Shown here: positions 1 through 9,262 of the stretch, piece by piece
Layout: each line of letters begins with the position of its first letter
How positions within the stretch are numbered: position 1 is the stretch's first letter
Source: Bacteroidota bacterium
Lineage (GTDB): Bacteria > Bacteroidota > Bacteroidia > Chitinophagales > Saprospiraceae
Assembly: GCA_024743405.1 (NCBI GenBank)
Contig: JANSWP010000005.1
Span: 103,524-167,523 of the forward strand
Length of the DNA stretch: 64,000 bases
Direction of reading: 5' to 3'
Position numbers and translations under genes: made by a program
Notes under the pieces: model-generated
Databases searched by the model: none
Told to the model about the DNA's origin: nothing
Seen by the model: the letters and a program-made list of their open reading frames with translations, nothing else

Positions 1-1
1 T

Positions 2-328
2 GAAGGTACTCTTCGTGATGCATTTGAAGAGTATGGAGAAGTAAGTTCAGTAAAAATCATTATGGATAAGTTCACAGGACGATCTAAAGGATTCGGTTTT
101 GTTGAAATGGATAATGATGATGAGGCACAAAATGCGATTGATGGTTTGAATGAAATGGACTTAGATGGAAGAGAAATTGTTGTTAAGAAAGCTGAGCCTA
201 GAGAAAATCGCGGTGGCGGTGGACGTGGTCGTGGAGGTTACGGCGGCGGCGGCGGTGGATACCGTGGCGGCGGTGGTGGCGGCGGCTACGGCGGTGGCGG
301 TGGTGGCTATGGCGGCGGAAGATATTAA
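2..328 (+). CDS. RNA-binding RRM protein with glycine-rich tail (5' end outside window)
   Basis: Single RNA recognition motif cut by the window edge; the open frame continues upstream of base 2, so the start is not visible. The RNP1 motif KGFGFVEM is present about 30 residues into the visible part, and the C-terminal third is almost only Gly with Arg and Tyr (RGG/GGY type). This matches the small cold-shock-like RRM proteins common in Bacteroidota, which bind single-stranded RNA. An internal ATG at 62 lies inside the RRM and is not the true start. A terminator follows at 389. Confidence 0.9.
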   Translation, partial: EGTLRDAFEEYGEVSSVKIIMDKFTGRSKGFGFVEMDNDDEAQNAIDGLNEMDLDGREIVVKKAEPRENRGGGGRGRGGYGGGGGGYRGGGGGGGYGGGGGGYGGGRY

Positions 329-388
329 TATCTTTTAGGAATGTAATGTAATATTCCTAAACGCGCAATTGCAACGCAAAATATATTA

Positions 389-416
389 AAAAGCCTCCCA
401 GTTTGGGAGGCTTTTG
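389..416 (+). terminator. Rho-independent terminator after the RRM gene
   Basis: Stem aaaagcctccca / tgggaggctttt with a two-base loop, followed by a T-rich stretch. It lies 60 bases after the RRM stop codon. It could also serve the convergent T9SS cargo gene that ends at 448. Confidence 0.85.
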
Positions 417-447
417 TTGTTTTGGAGGTCGGCTTGCTACCAATTAA

Positions 448-3400
448 CTATCTTAATAAAGTTATTCCGCCACTAAAAAATTCTTCGGTTCCATCAATAA
501 ATTGGACTTTTACGAAATAAGTTAGAACTGATGGATTCACAGTTTTGCCATTATAGTAACCATTCCAACCTTGATTGGGGTCATTAGGTAAGAAGTTTTG
601 ATTTTCGAAGAGAAGTTCTCCCCAACGGTCAAATATTTTAAAATCCAAAATTTGCTCAACGGCATTGCCGCCATAGATAATGAATGAATCATTATTGCCA
701 TCGCCATTTGGTGAAAAAGCATTTGGAATGTATATTTCTTTAATTGGCTCCACCTGAATGAGCACACTATCTGCTAAGAAACAACCACTTTGTGGATCGG
801 TCACAGTTAGTGTATACAAGGTTGTTTCGGTAGGTCGTAAACCTGAGCTTGGACATGTTGGACAATCTAAAAAATCTGGTGGTGTCCAGCTGATTTCTTG
901 GTCTAAAACAGGGAAAACAATGGCATTGAGCTGGGCAGATTCTCCTAGAAGAATCTTTTTATTCGGACCAGCATCAATCGCATACCCAACTGGTTCATTA
1001 ATAAAAATAGTATCGATGACTAAACATCCATTTGCATCCATTACCTGAACAAGATAATTTCCTCCAGGGAGACCTGCCTTTCCATTTATTTCCGTAAAAG
1101 CCTCGTTATTAACAGAATACATGTAAAATGGCACACCCCCATCAACAGTCGTAATCTCAATTGCACCATCACTATCATTTGGGCATTCAACATCTTGTGT
1201 CGTGATGCTCATTTCTAAAGGTGGTGGTGCATTAATAGTAAACTGTGCCGCTCCTTCGCATCCTCGGTCATCTGTTATAGTCACTTCATACGTTGCAGGA
1301 CAGAGGTTTTCAATCATTTGCTCCGTCTCCGTAGTATTCCATATATAGGTATATCCTGAACTTGAGCCACCTGTTGGAAAGGCCTCTGATATACCATTAC
1401 AATCGTTGGCACATAAAATATCCATACCATCAACAGCAACAGATAATTGAGGGAAATAGGAAATTTCAATCGAATCTCGTTTTGAGCAACCATTATTATC
1501 TAATTCAACCCAATAAATTCCTGGCTGAGAAATCGTCAAATCTTCATTGATGGAGCCGTTAGACCAGAGATAAGTTACTCCGGTACCCGGTGTGGTTAGA
1601 TTGAGTTCGTCTTGATGACACAAAGTGGTATCAATCCCAAGGTCTGGGCTAGGCGTGACACCAAATAAAATCTCAATAGAATCACGCAAAACACATCCAA
1701 TTGTATCAATCGTTTCAAGCCAATAAACTCCCGTATTGGTTACATTTAATGACGAACCTGTGGTTCCATTATTCCACAAATAAGAGACAGCGCCAGGATC
1801 TTCTCCTTCAATTAGAATTGAGGATTGGTTGCACACTGATTGATCTTCTCCTAAGTCGATGTCTAGTTGGGAAGCAGGGGCGACAATAAAAGAGTCTATT
1901 TTACTACAGCCTGTGATGGTCACCTCAACCCAGTAAGTTCCAGGAGTCGAAGCGGTATAAGTTGCACCTGTGGTTCCATCTTGCCAAGCATAAGTTGCAT
2001 TTTGCGTAGTAGCATCAAGAAAAATTTGGGTATTTCCGCACATGACGGTATCAATAATTTCTGCTTGATTGTCCAAAACATCAACAGTCAAAAAAGAGGT
2101 ATCAACAGGATTACATGCATCAGGGTTTTCGGTGATTAGCATTACTTCATAAGATCCTCCATCAACGAAGGTATAGTTTGGATTCATTAGGGTACTGGTG
2201 CTGCCATCTCCAAAATCCCAAAACCACGAAGTAGCATTTTGTCCCGTGTATTGAAACGCCACATCGAAGGGCGCACACCCACTAGCGGAGGGGTTTGCAG
2301 TTCCCTTTGCGGTCATAGTATTGAGATTAAAATCAATCTTAAAACCACCTACGTCACATTGAGTACTTTGGTTGGGTGCCCAAGCGCCCGGGAGCGTATT
2401 CAAAATTCCAGTAAAGGTACAAGAACAAACGCCTTGATAAACAACACCAGCTTTGTCAAAACGACTAGTTCCGCCATCCACATGATCAGCATCTCCATAA
2501 TAGGTGCCAAATGTTAAATCAGTGGCTAATTCTTCTAACACCCCCAAATAAAATGTTCCTGGCGCATTATCAATGAAATCAGCAGTTAGTGGTAAACCTC
2601 CAGCTGCCTCGTATCCAGAAAAATAAATACCATTGCATTTATCTACCATGAAAGCAACGGGCACGAAGTCGACAGAAAAAGAATTACCTGTACCTACAAT
2701 CGTTGAATACACGATTTCGGTCAAATCCTGATTAAATGCTGAAATGAATTGTCGACTATTAGGATTGGAGTAAGTCATCGGTGTGACAGGCATATTGCCA
2801 CCTGTACTTTGTCCATAAATATGGACGTTGTTGTCATCGTCTAAATCTATAAAATAGGAATGCTCATCGCCATTTGAGCCCCAAAATGTACTACTGATTA
2901 AGTTACTACCATTTGGAGATAAAACAGCTACATATGCATTTTCTTGACCACCTGGCCAGTTGGGTTTTACAGCATTAGAATTGGTTGGAAAGTTAGACGC
3001 TCCAGCCGTTCCTGTCACATAAACATTACCGAAATCGTCTACCCGAATCCCATTGCCGATGTCAGGTCGATCACCTCCCAAATAAGTTGCCCAAAAAAGA
3101 ACGGATAAATCACTATTAGCTTTTAATACAACAGCGTCTTGAGGTTGTACAAATATGCCTCCTCCTACATTGTTAAAAGATTGATCAAAGGCATTGCTCG
3201 TCACTGGAAAGTCGGAAGAACCCGTAGAGCTAATGACATATATATTATTCTGAGAATCCAAAATAATTTCGCCCCGAAAATTATCCCCATAATTAGCATT
3301 TAAGGTCGAATTATTTATCCCATCGTCATTACTCCCGCCATAATAACTTGATCCTACCAACTCAGATCCATCGTCATTTAAAATGGTAATAATGATTTCC

Positions 3401-4527
3401 GAATTACCACTATTATCAGTTTGAAATGCATTTATTGTCGTTGGATAATTAATAGAACTAGAGGAGCCATATATGTATAATTGATCATTAAAGTCGGTAA
3501 TAATACTGTGAGGCAAATCTTCGCCAGTCCCGCCTATATAAGTTGCATAAATTAAGTTGCTCCCTGTCTGGTTGTACTTGCTTACGACAATATCTGAAGC
3601 ACCTCCTGCATAAGATAATTGAAAAGCTCCCGTAGTGGCTGGATAACCTGAACCAAATGAACGACCAGCCGTGTACATATTTCCGGCATTGTCATAGGTG
3701 GCAGAGTGACCGAAATTTTGACTGATAGATGTACCCGAAAGTGTAGCTGCGACAACAGTTGGGTCGATAATTAATTGATATTTTGAATCATAGCCTTCGG
3801 GGAAATCAAATGAGAGAATATCGTTTTCAAGAGCATAATTACATTTTACGACTCTCTTTTTGCTATCAATGATCTGATAAGCATATGGTTTTTGTTCGAT
3901 AATTTCATGGATGGAAGTCTTGATTTTCAAATCTCCATAGACCAATTTTACTTCATCAGTACCTTCATATTTTAATTTTAAATTAGAAACATTTCCGCCT
4001 GGATTGACGATGAAATCATACTTGAAATGCCCTTCTTGTGAATAGGTTAATAAGTCAATTTTATCATACAAATTTTCATATTTCACTTCCTCAACTAAGG
4101 GAACTTTTGAAGCCCATTTAGAAGGATCTTTTCCAAAAAAATAACTATGGTAAAATTCTTCTGGATGATTGCCTGATATTATAGGTTCTTGAGCGCCTAA
4201 AAAATGAACCTTATAGGCATGATGCCTGATCATTAAATCCGCCAATTTTTTGTGATCAGTTAAGGAAAGGTCATGTACTTTTTTTAAGTCTTCAGGGTTA
4301 GAAAGTAAATAGGTAAAGCCTGAGTTTTCTAAAAATAAACTCACTGATCCATTGAATCCAGTTTTATACTGGATGTTTTCGTGCCATTGATTTTCATTTT
4401 TTATAAAGAGTGGCTTCTCGTCGTGATTGTGTTTGTGAGCAAAATGCATTTCTGGTTGTCCCATAAGCGAACCAAAAACAAAAATGAACATCAAAACCCA
4501 TTGAGCGCGTAAAATTGCCTTATTCAT
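448..4527 (-). CDS. T9SS cargo protein: SBBP repeats, PKD, SprB-like repeats, type B sorting domain
   Basis: A 1359-residue secreted protein. Signal peptide at about residues 1-23; a conserved N-terminal region (about 35-250) of the kind that precedes SBBP repeats; SBBP beta-propeller-like repeats (about 265-690, recurrent YLGG/YIGG and D-x-x-NVYVTG patterns); a PKD domain (about 745-815, WFWDFGDGS); several Ig-like repeats with WxDGTTG or LWSNG; two SprB-type repeats (about 1060-1210); and a C-terminal type B (CHU_C) sorting domain opening with IPNAFSPNGDGNND. Family knowledge: such proteins cross the outer membrane through T9SS and are surface-attached or released. The specific ligand or adhesion role cannot be read from the sequence. 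Confidence 0.92.
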   Translation of the reverse strand: MNKAILRAQWVLMFIFVFGSLMGQPEMHFAHKHNHDEKPLFIKNENQWHENIQYKTGFNGSVSLFLENSGFTYLLSNPEDLKKVHDLSLTDHKKLADLMIRHHAYKVHFLGAQEPIISGNHPEEFYHSYFFGKDPSKWASKVPLVEEVKYENLYDKIDLLTYSQEGHFKYDFIVNPGGNVSNLKLKYEGTDEVKLVYGDLKIKTSIHEIIEQKPYAYQIIDSKKRVVKCNYALENDILSFDFPEGYDSKYQLIIDPTVVAATLSGTSISQNFGHSATYDNAGNMYTAGRSFGSGYPATTGAFQLSYAGGASDIVVSKYNQTGSNLIYATYIGGTGEDLPHSIITDFNDQLYIYGSSSSINYPTTINAFQTDNSGNSEIIITILNDDGSELVGSSYYGGSNDDGINNSTLNANYGDNFRGEIILDSQNNIYVISSTGSSDFPVTSNAFDQSFNNVGGGIFVQPQDAVVLKANSDLSVLFWATYLGGDRPDIGNGIRVDDFGNVYVTGTAGASNFPTNSNAVKPNWPGGQENAYVAVLSPNGSNLISSTFWGSNGDEHSYFIDLDDDNNVHIYGQSTGGNMPVTPMTYSNPNSRQFISAFNQDLTEIVYSTIVGTGNSFSVDFVPVAFMVDKCNGIYFSGYEAAGGLPLTADFIDNAPGTFYLGVLEELATDLTFGTYYGDADHVDGGTSRFDKAGVVYQGVCSCTFTGILNTLPGAWAPNQSTQCDVGGFKIDFNLNTMTAKGTANPSASGCAPFDVAFQYTGQNATSWFWDFGDGSTSTLMNPNYTFVDGGSYEVMLITENPDACNPVDTSFLTVDVLDNQAEIIDTVMCGNTQIFLDATTQNATYAWQDGTTGATYTASTPGTYWVEVTITGCSKIDSFIVAPASQLDIDLGEDQSVCNQSSILIEGEDPGAVSYLWNNGTTGSSLNVTNTGVYWLETIDTIGCVLRDSIEILFGVTPSPDLGIDTTLCHQDELNLTTPGTGVTYLWSNGSINEDLTISQPGIYWVELDNNGCSKRDSIEISYFPQLSVAVDGMDILCANDCNGISEAFPTGGSSSGYTYIWNTTETEQMIENLCPATYEVTITDDRGCEGAAQFTINAPPPLEMSITTQDVECPNDSDGAIEITTVDGGVPFYMYSVNNEAFTEINGKAGLPGGNYLVQVMDANGCLVIDTIFINEPVGYAIDAGPNKKILLGESAQLNAIVFPVLDQEISWTPPDFLDCPTCPSSGLRPTETTLYTLTVTDPQSGCFLADSVLIQVEPIKEIYIPNAFSPNGDGNNDSFIIYGGNAVEQILDFKIFDRWGELLFENQNFLPNDPNQGWNGYYNGKTVNPSVLTYFVKVQFIDGTEEFFSGGITLLR

Positions 4528-4872
4528 AGTCCTTCGATTTAATAAAACTGGTTAAACGGAACATGTTGATTCTTGAAACCCCAGGCCTTTATCTAGACTG
4601 GTTTTCTTTTTTATTGGACATTAAAATAGGTGTATAGTGGTTGAATAGATTAAAGAGAAAGATCATATCTTAATTGCATACCAAGATATTGTTAAATTTA
4701 GAAATGTTGATGGGAAAATTCAATTTTGGAAAATAGGAGTCACAAAGAAGACAACTATTTGAACTTATTGGGTAAGTTAGTGTGAAAGCCAAAGTTAAGG
4801 TTTTTTATTCAGATTTTTTTGTTCACATTAGAGCGTTCTCAGCTTTTTCTGTATAAACTGAGAACTGATTTG
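4528..4872. other. Intergenic region between the cargo gene and the response regulator remnant
   Basis: AT-rich, with no credible coding frame. The only structure I see is an 8-base inverted repeat, gttctcag / ctgagaac, at 4835-4865, just 3' of the response regulator frame and without a T-tract. The upstream half must hold the promoter of the minus-strand cargo gene, but I cannot pick one out with confidence. Confidence 0.5.
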
Positions 4873-5553
4873 TTATCCGACAAACTTATATCCAACTCCT
4901 CTGACAGAGTGAAAAAATTCAGGATTTTTGGGTTGGTTTTCAAAATATTTACGAAAGGAAAGAATGAAATTATCGATCGTTCGAGTAGAGGGATAAACAT
5001 CATAGCCCCATACAGATTGTAAAATTTGTTGTCGAGATACGACTTCATTTTTACGGTCAATTAGTAATTTTAACAACATGGCTTCCTATTTCGTCAGAAT
5101 GAATTCACCAGGCTTTCCAACAGCCTCGAAAGTTCGAAAATTGACTTTGTTTCCCCCAAATTCATAGACTTCAGGCAGGTTGTCAGGCGATTTGCTGGTA
5201 CGTTTGATGAGGTTTTTTACACGCAAAAGGAGTTCCTCTAAATTAAATGGTTTTGTGATATAATCGTCTGCCCCCATTTTGAGCCCCGATATCTTATCCA
5301 TAGCAGTATCCTTTGCTGTTACGAATATGATTGGGACTTCCATATTCGTCAATCTGATTTGCTCACAGATTTGGAAACCACTGATCTCGGGCAACATTAC
5401 ATCCAAGATAATTAGGTCAAAATGCTGTTCATGGAAATATTTAATGGCATCGCGTCCTTTTCCAGTGGCGACGACTTCATAATCATCCATTTCAAGATTG
5501 AGTTTAACGACTTTTCGGATGTTTTCTTCGTCTTCGACTAATAAGATTCTCAT
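4873..5553 (-). pseudogene. OmpR-family response regulator interrupted by one in-frame amber codon
   Basis: The receiver domain (residues 1-120) has the acidic pair near the N terminus, phospho-acceptor D51 and the TKPF lysine. The reading frame stops at TAG (5086-5088), directly after residues LTK, at the head of the winged-helix domain. It then continues in the same frame as E-A-M-L-L-K-L-L through the HTH to GVGYKFVG. Restored length is 226 residues, normal for the family, and the family usually reads LTKKEAxLL here, so the amber replaces a lysine (AAG to TAG). Translation could restart at the ATG at 5077-5079, giving a separate DNA-binding domain. It lies downstream of its likely kinase on the same strand, with a palindromic element between them. 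Sequencing error, decay and readthrough are all possible. Confidence 0.85.
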
Positions 5554-5601
5554 GGCTCGCTTAGTTTATTTTGAGTTGTTGGTTATAAATTTTTAATATC
5601 G

Positions 5602-5766
5602 TTAGGGAGTTGGTAAAAAATAAGGTACCCAATTTTGAGTAGTTATATTTTATTCAGTCGAGGCAAAAAACGTAGGCATACCCAAAGGTATAGCGAGGCT
5701 TTTTAACGATGAATGAATAAAAAAGAGCAAGTAACATGGGTAGGTTATTTCTTGCCAACTCCCTTA
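5602..5766 (-). repeat. Palindromic intergenic element, copy A
   Basis: A 165-bp imperfect palindrome. The outer arms are ttagggagttgg and ccaactccctta. The core (read on minus) has gttaaaaa, an inner hairpin built on ctatacc / gggtatg, then acgttttttgcctcg. Its reverse complement matches the copy at 52142-52308 at all but about three positions. The right arm overlaps the end of the histidine kinase frame and encodes its last residues (KGVGKK and stop). Confidence 0.9.
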
Positions 5767-6764
5767 ATTGGCAATTCAATTTTAAATCGAGTCCCTGTCA
5801 CCTCATTATCTTCCACCAAAATTGTCCCCTCATGTGCTTTTATAATTTGCTGAACTATAAATAAACCCAGTCCTGTTCCTTTTGTTGTGCGGGTATCTTC
5901 ATTACCAACCCGATAGAATTTTTCAAAAATACGCTTCTTCTCTTTATCTGAAATTCCGATACCATTATCTGCGACATTAAGTATGATTTTATTGTTTTTT
6001 AAGCCCAAATTAACTTCGATTTTGGGTTGGTCGCTTGAATACTTAACTGCGTTTTCCAAAAGGTTTAGCGACACAGAGGTCATACCCATTTTGTCCGCTT
6101 GAATATTTGGAATGGATCCATTTTGATGGAATTGAAATTCAACAACTGGATATTTAGTTTTTAATCGCTCGATCAATTCACCAACTAAATGTGCTAAGTT
6201 TAATTCTTCGACATTGGGTTGGTAAGAAACTTCTAGTTTGGCTGAAAGCAATAAATCATTTACTAAATGATTTAATCTTTCTGTTTCTTGAAGGGCAGCA
6301 TGTGTTAATTTTTCCGTCTGTTCTGGTTTGAGTTTACGTTTAATAAACGTCTCTAAAACTAGCTTAATAGAAGCCAAAGGTGATTTGAGCTCATGTGTTG
6401 TCGAAAGTAAAAAATTTCGACGTTGTTGAGCCGACAGCATTTCTCTGTTATAGCCTCTATTGATTAACCAAATGCCAATAATCAAAGTAACAACAAAAAC
6501 GGCAGCCTCTCCAAAAATCATCCATTCTTGTCGTTTATACTCTTTATGTAATTCTTGGTAATTGATGTTGTGTTCAAACTCATGATCACTTTCTATAAGT
6601 CTTTCTGCAATTAATCCAATTTTTAATAAATCACGTTTGGCATAAAAAGCATCTCGATTTTTGGTAAACAAAAGCACTGACCACCACGTAAAAGCTAGAA
6701 GCATATATGCGATAACCACATAGGAAAGAAGTCTGAGTTTGATGTTTTTATTATCTTCTGACAC
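5745..6764 (-). CDS. Sensor histidine kinase (two-TM, HisKA/HATPase_c)
   Basis: Two membrane segments (about residues 13-33 and 82-102) enclose a short periplasmic region of about 50 residues. The dimerisation box has H124 in STTHELKSPLAS. The HATPase domain has the N box NLLENAVKYS, G1 DNGIGI and G2 GTGLGLFIVQQI, so all catalytic motifs are present. It autophosphorylates and should pass phosphate to D51 of the adjacent response regulator, which is downstream on the same strand. The last six codons lie inside palindromic element A, so insertion of the element probably rewrote the C-terminus. The signal sensed is unknown. Confidence 0.93.
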   Translation of the reverse strand: MSEDNKNIKLRLLSYVVIAYMLLAFTWWSVLLFTKNRDAFYAKRDLLKIGLIAERLIESDHEFEHNINYQELHKEYKRQEWMIFGEAAVFVVTLIIGIWLINRGYNREMLSAQQRRNFLLSTTHELKSPLASIKLVLETFIKRKLKPEQTEKLTHAALQETERLNHLVNDLLLSAKLEVSYQPNVEELNLAHLVGELIERLKTKYPVVEFQFHQNGSIPNIQADKMGMTSVSLNLLENAVKYSSDQPKIEVNLGLKNNKIILNVADNGIGISDKEKKRIFEKFYRVGNEDTRTTKGTGLGLFIVQQIIKAHEGTILVEDNEVTGTRFKIELPIKGVGKK

Positions 6765-6962
6765 AGAAAAAATTGTAATTGAAAAACTTAGCTTAAATCG
6801 TAAATAATGGAAAGTAAAACTATATAAATTATTCTATCTTTCCGTCAGCACAAGGTCATTCTAAACTTCTTACATGGCGTTATGTTTGCTCTTAAATAAG
6901 AAAATTCTTATTTCCGATCAAGTCTTATAATGGTTTAAGATCTAAATACGCAATAATAAAAG

Positions 6963-7427
6963 ATGGCTAAAGAAACAAAGGATAAGCATTTTATACACAA
7001 ACCAATTTATTTAGGTGGCACGAAAGCAATGAAAAAATTTATTGCCGAAAACCTAAAATACCCCAAAGTAGCTTTGGAAAATAAAGTAGAAGGCACTGTT
7101 CATTTGGACTACAAACTAAACCATAAAGGCGAGGTCATTGATTCAAAAGTTATTTCTGGTTTGGGTAATGGTTGTGATGAGGAAGCGCTTCGACTGGTCA
7201 AGTTGTTGAAATTTGAGCCAGCCCGAAACCGTAAATTGAAAGTTACTTTCAATAAGAAGATTCAGATACATTTCAGGTTGCCAAAGCAAAAACCAATAGC
7301 TTCTGTCACGGAAGCAATAGATCAATATAATTATGTGCTAAAGCCGAAGCCGAAATCTAAGCCAAAAGCACTGAAAAAAACAACTCCTCCAAAAAAGTAT
7401 AGTTATACAATTACGGTTAATTTTTGA
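6963..7427 (+). CDS. TonB C-terminal domain protein, no membrane anchor
   Basis: 154 residues. A TonB_C fold (about residues 20-105) is recognisable from the YP-x-x-A-x-x-x-x-x-EGTVHL opening, the GEVIDSKVISGLG stretch and the CDEEALRLVKLLKFEPA helix. Energy-transducing TonB normally has an N-terminal membrane helix; none is present, and there is no signal peptide. The C-terminal 40 residues are Lys/Pro-rich. It is therefore more likely a stand-alone TonB_C protein, a class frequent in Bacteroidota, than a true energy transducer. Its partner is unknown. Confidence 0.75.
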   Translation: MAKETKDKHFIHKPIYLGGTKAMKKFIAENLKYPKVALENKVEGTVHLDYKLNHKGEVIDSKVISGLGNGCDEEALRLVKLLKFEPARNRKLKVTFNKKIQIHFRLPKQKPIASVTEAIDQYNYVLKPKPKSKPKALKKTTPPKKYSYTITVNF

Positions 7428-7749
7428 TATATTTTTTCAAAAGCCATATATTCGTACATCAAATAACATTTAGAAACTTTATTTTTACTAGAACCTTCCA
7501 ATCATTAGTCATTTTTTGAACGTTACCCCCAGTCATTAAACAAGCACCATGTAACAGGTCTGGACGCGATTTGTAAGATAAATTAATTTACTCAAGTAAT
7601 ATCGCTTGATTTTTTATATATATTAAATTTTTATAATTTAATACTAGGATAATAGTATCAAATGTCTATTTTTGGCGTAATAATTGAATTGATATATTCA
7701 ATATTTTATTAATAAATAAGATTCAAATAATCAAAAGCTTAAATCAGGT
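7428..7749. other. AT-rich intergenic region upstream of the NtrC-type regulator
   Basis: No gene seen. A -7-type box, tatttttg, at 7667-7674 lies about 75 bases before the start of the next gene, but no convincing -33 TTG is at the right distance, so it is only a candidate promoter. Confidence 0.35.
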
Positions 7750-9021
7750 ATGGCAAAAATTTTAGTTGTTGATGACGAACCGAGCATCCGTAGAACATTA
7801 AGAGATATCCTTGAATTTGAGAAATATCAAGTGGACGAAGCAAACGATGGTTTGGAGTGTTTGGTGAAATTAAAAAAGGATAAATATGATGTTATCATAA
7901 TGGACATCAAGATGCCAAAAATGGATGGTATGGAGGCTTTGGAAAGAGTCGCTTTATTGGCCTCTGATACTCCAGTAGTGATGATTTCGGGTCATGCCAA
8001 TATCGATACTGCAGTAGATGCCGTAAAAAAGGGTGCCTTTGATTTTATTTCTAAACCACCAGATCTAAATAGATTACTCATAACCATTAGAAATGCGATG
8101 GACAAGTCAAGTCTAATTACGGAGACGAAAGTCTTAAAGCGAAAAGTATCTAAAAGTAAGGTTCAGGAAATCATTGGAGAATCAGGGCCGATTAAGAATA
8201 TTAAAGAGACTATTGAGCGCGTAGCACCAACAGAAGCAAGAGTTTTGATTACAGGACAAAACGGGACAGGAAAGGAATTAGTGGCTAGATGGATTCATGA
8301 AAAAAGTCCTCGAAATTCAGGTTCAATTGTAGAGGTGAATTGTGCGGCAATTCCTTCAGAATTGATTGAGAGTGAACTTTTTGGACATGAAAAGGGATCT
8401 TTTACATCGGCTCATAAACAGCGTATTGGTAAATTTGAACAAGCCAATGGTGGTACTCTTTTTTTAGATGAAATCGGGGACATGAGTCTTTCTGCTCAAG
8501 CTAAAGTTTTGAGAGCTTTACAAGAAAGTTACATCGTAAGAGTAGGAGGTGATAAGCAGATAAAAGTGGATGTTCGAGTGGTCGCTGCGACGAATAAGGA
8601 TCTACGAGGAATGATTTCTCAAGGTAGGTTCCGAGAGGATTTATACCATCGGTTGGCTGTAATTATCATCGAAGTGCCACCTTTGAATAGTCGTCGAGAA
8701 GATATCCCACAATTGGTAGAGCATTTCATCAATAATATTTGTACAGAATACGGTATTAGTTCCAAGAAAATTACCAAAGAGGCTTTGATCGCTTTGCAAA
8801 ATGTTAATTGGTCTGGAAATATTAGAGAGTTGAGAAATGTGGTTGAGCGTTTGATTATTTTGAGTGGGGAGCAAATTACGGACAAGGATGTATTGGCTTA
8901 TGTAGTTCCTTCAAGTGCAAAACGTTCAAGCAAATTTCAAGAGATTTTTGCTAAATTCAGTAATGTGGATGAATTACATAAATATATCGACCAAGAATTT
9001 AGTACTTATAAAGAGAGCTGA
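7750..9021 (+). CDS. NtrC-type response regulator without Fis/HTH domain
   Basis: The receiver domain (1-120) has D52. The AAA+ sigma-54-interaction type domain (about 140-380) has Walker A GQNGTGKE (169-176) and Walker B GGTLFLDEIGD. The sigma-54 contact loop, GAFTGA in classical activators, reads GSFTSA (216-221). After the AAA+ lid only about 40 residues follow, and there is no Fis-type helix-turn-helix. A protein like this could act from solution or on other proteins rather than as an enhancer-bound activator; that is inference. No kinase is adjacent. A terminator follows at 9149. Confidence 0.9.
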   Translation: MAKILVVDDEPSIRRTLRDILEFEKYQVDEANDGLECLVKLKKDKYDVIIMDIKMPKMDGMEALERVALLASDTPVVMISGHANIDTAVDAVKKGAFDFISKPPDLNRLLITIRNAMDKSSLITETKVLKRKVSKSKVQEIIGESGPIKNIKETIERVAPTEARVLITGQNGTGKELVARWIHEKSPRNSGSIVEVNCAAIPSELIESELFGHEKGSFTSAHKQRIGKFEQANGGTLFLDEIGDMSLSAQAKVLRALQESYIVRVGGDKQIKVDVRVVAATNKDLRGMISQGRFREDLYHRLAVIIIEVPPLNSRREDIPQLVEHFINNICTEYGISSKKITKEALIALQNVNWSGNIRELRNVVERLIILSGEQITDKDVLAYVVPSSAKRSSKFQEIFAKFSNVDELHKYIDQEFSTYKES

Positions 9022-9148
9022 ACTTCAGATTTAGAGGATAGGGCGAGGCTTAATTGAATAGCTATGCTCTAACTTTTCACCGATATTATCGGATCGAACT
9101 TGAGTTTTCAATAAGTTGCAATTGTATAAAAAAATATGTAACTAGCGC

Positions 9149-9182
9149 AAAGCCTGTCAATTAGCTATTTGACGGGCTTTTC
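9149..9182 (+). terminator. Terminator after the NtrC-type regulator
   Basis: Stem aaagcctgtcaa / ttgacgggctttt with a short loop and a T-rich end, about 130 bases after the stop codon. Confidence 0.8.
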
Positions 9183-9262
9183 GTTTGTCACCAAAATTCT
9201 GATTTTTTTTGCTCCCGATTAAAATTGGGAACGGGGAAATCGGGATTGGAAATGCTTAAAGT

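Noticed and set aside
4873..5553. Alternative genetic code or routine TAG readthrough to explain the amber in the response regulator and the T9SS pseudogene
   Set aside because: TAG also ends ordinary genes here, for example the DUF192 gene at 12358-12360, and one of the internal stops is TAA, so a reassigned TAG does not fit.
5602..5766. CRISPR-like repeat array for the A-K family
   Set aside because: Copies are kilobases apart, single, palindromic, and have no spacers or cas genes.
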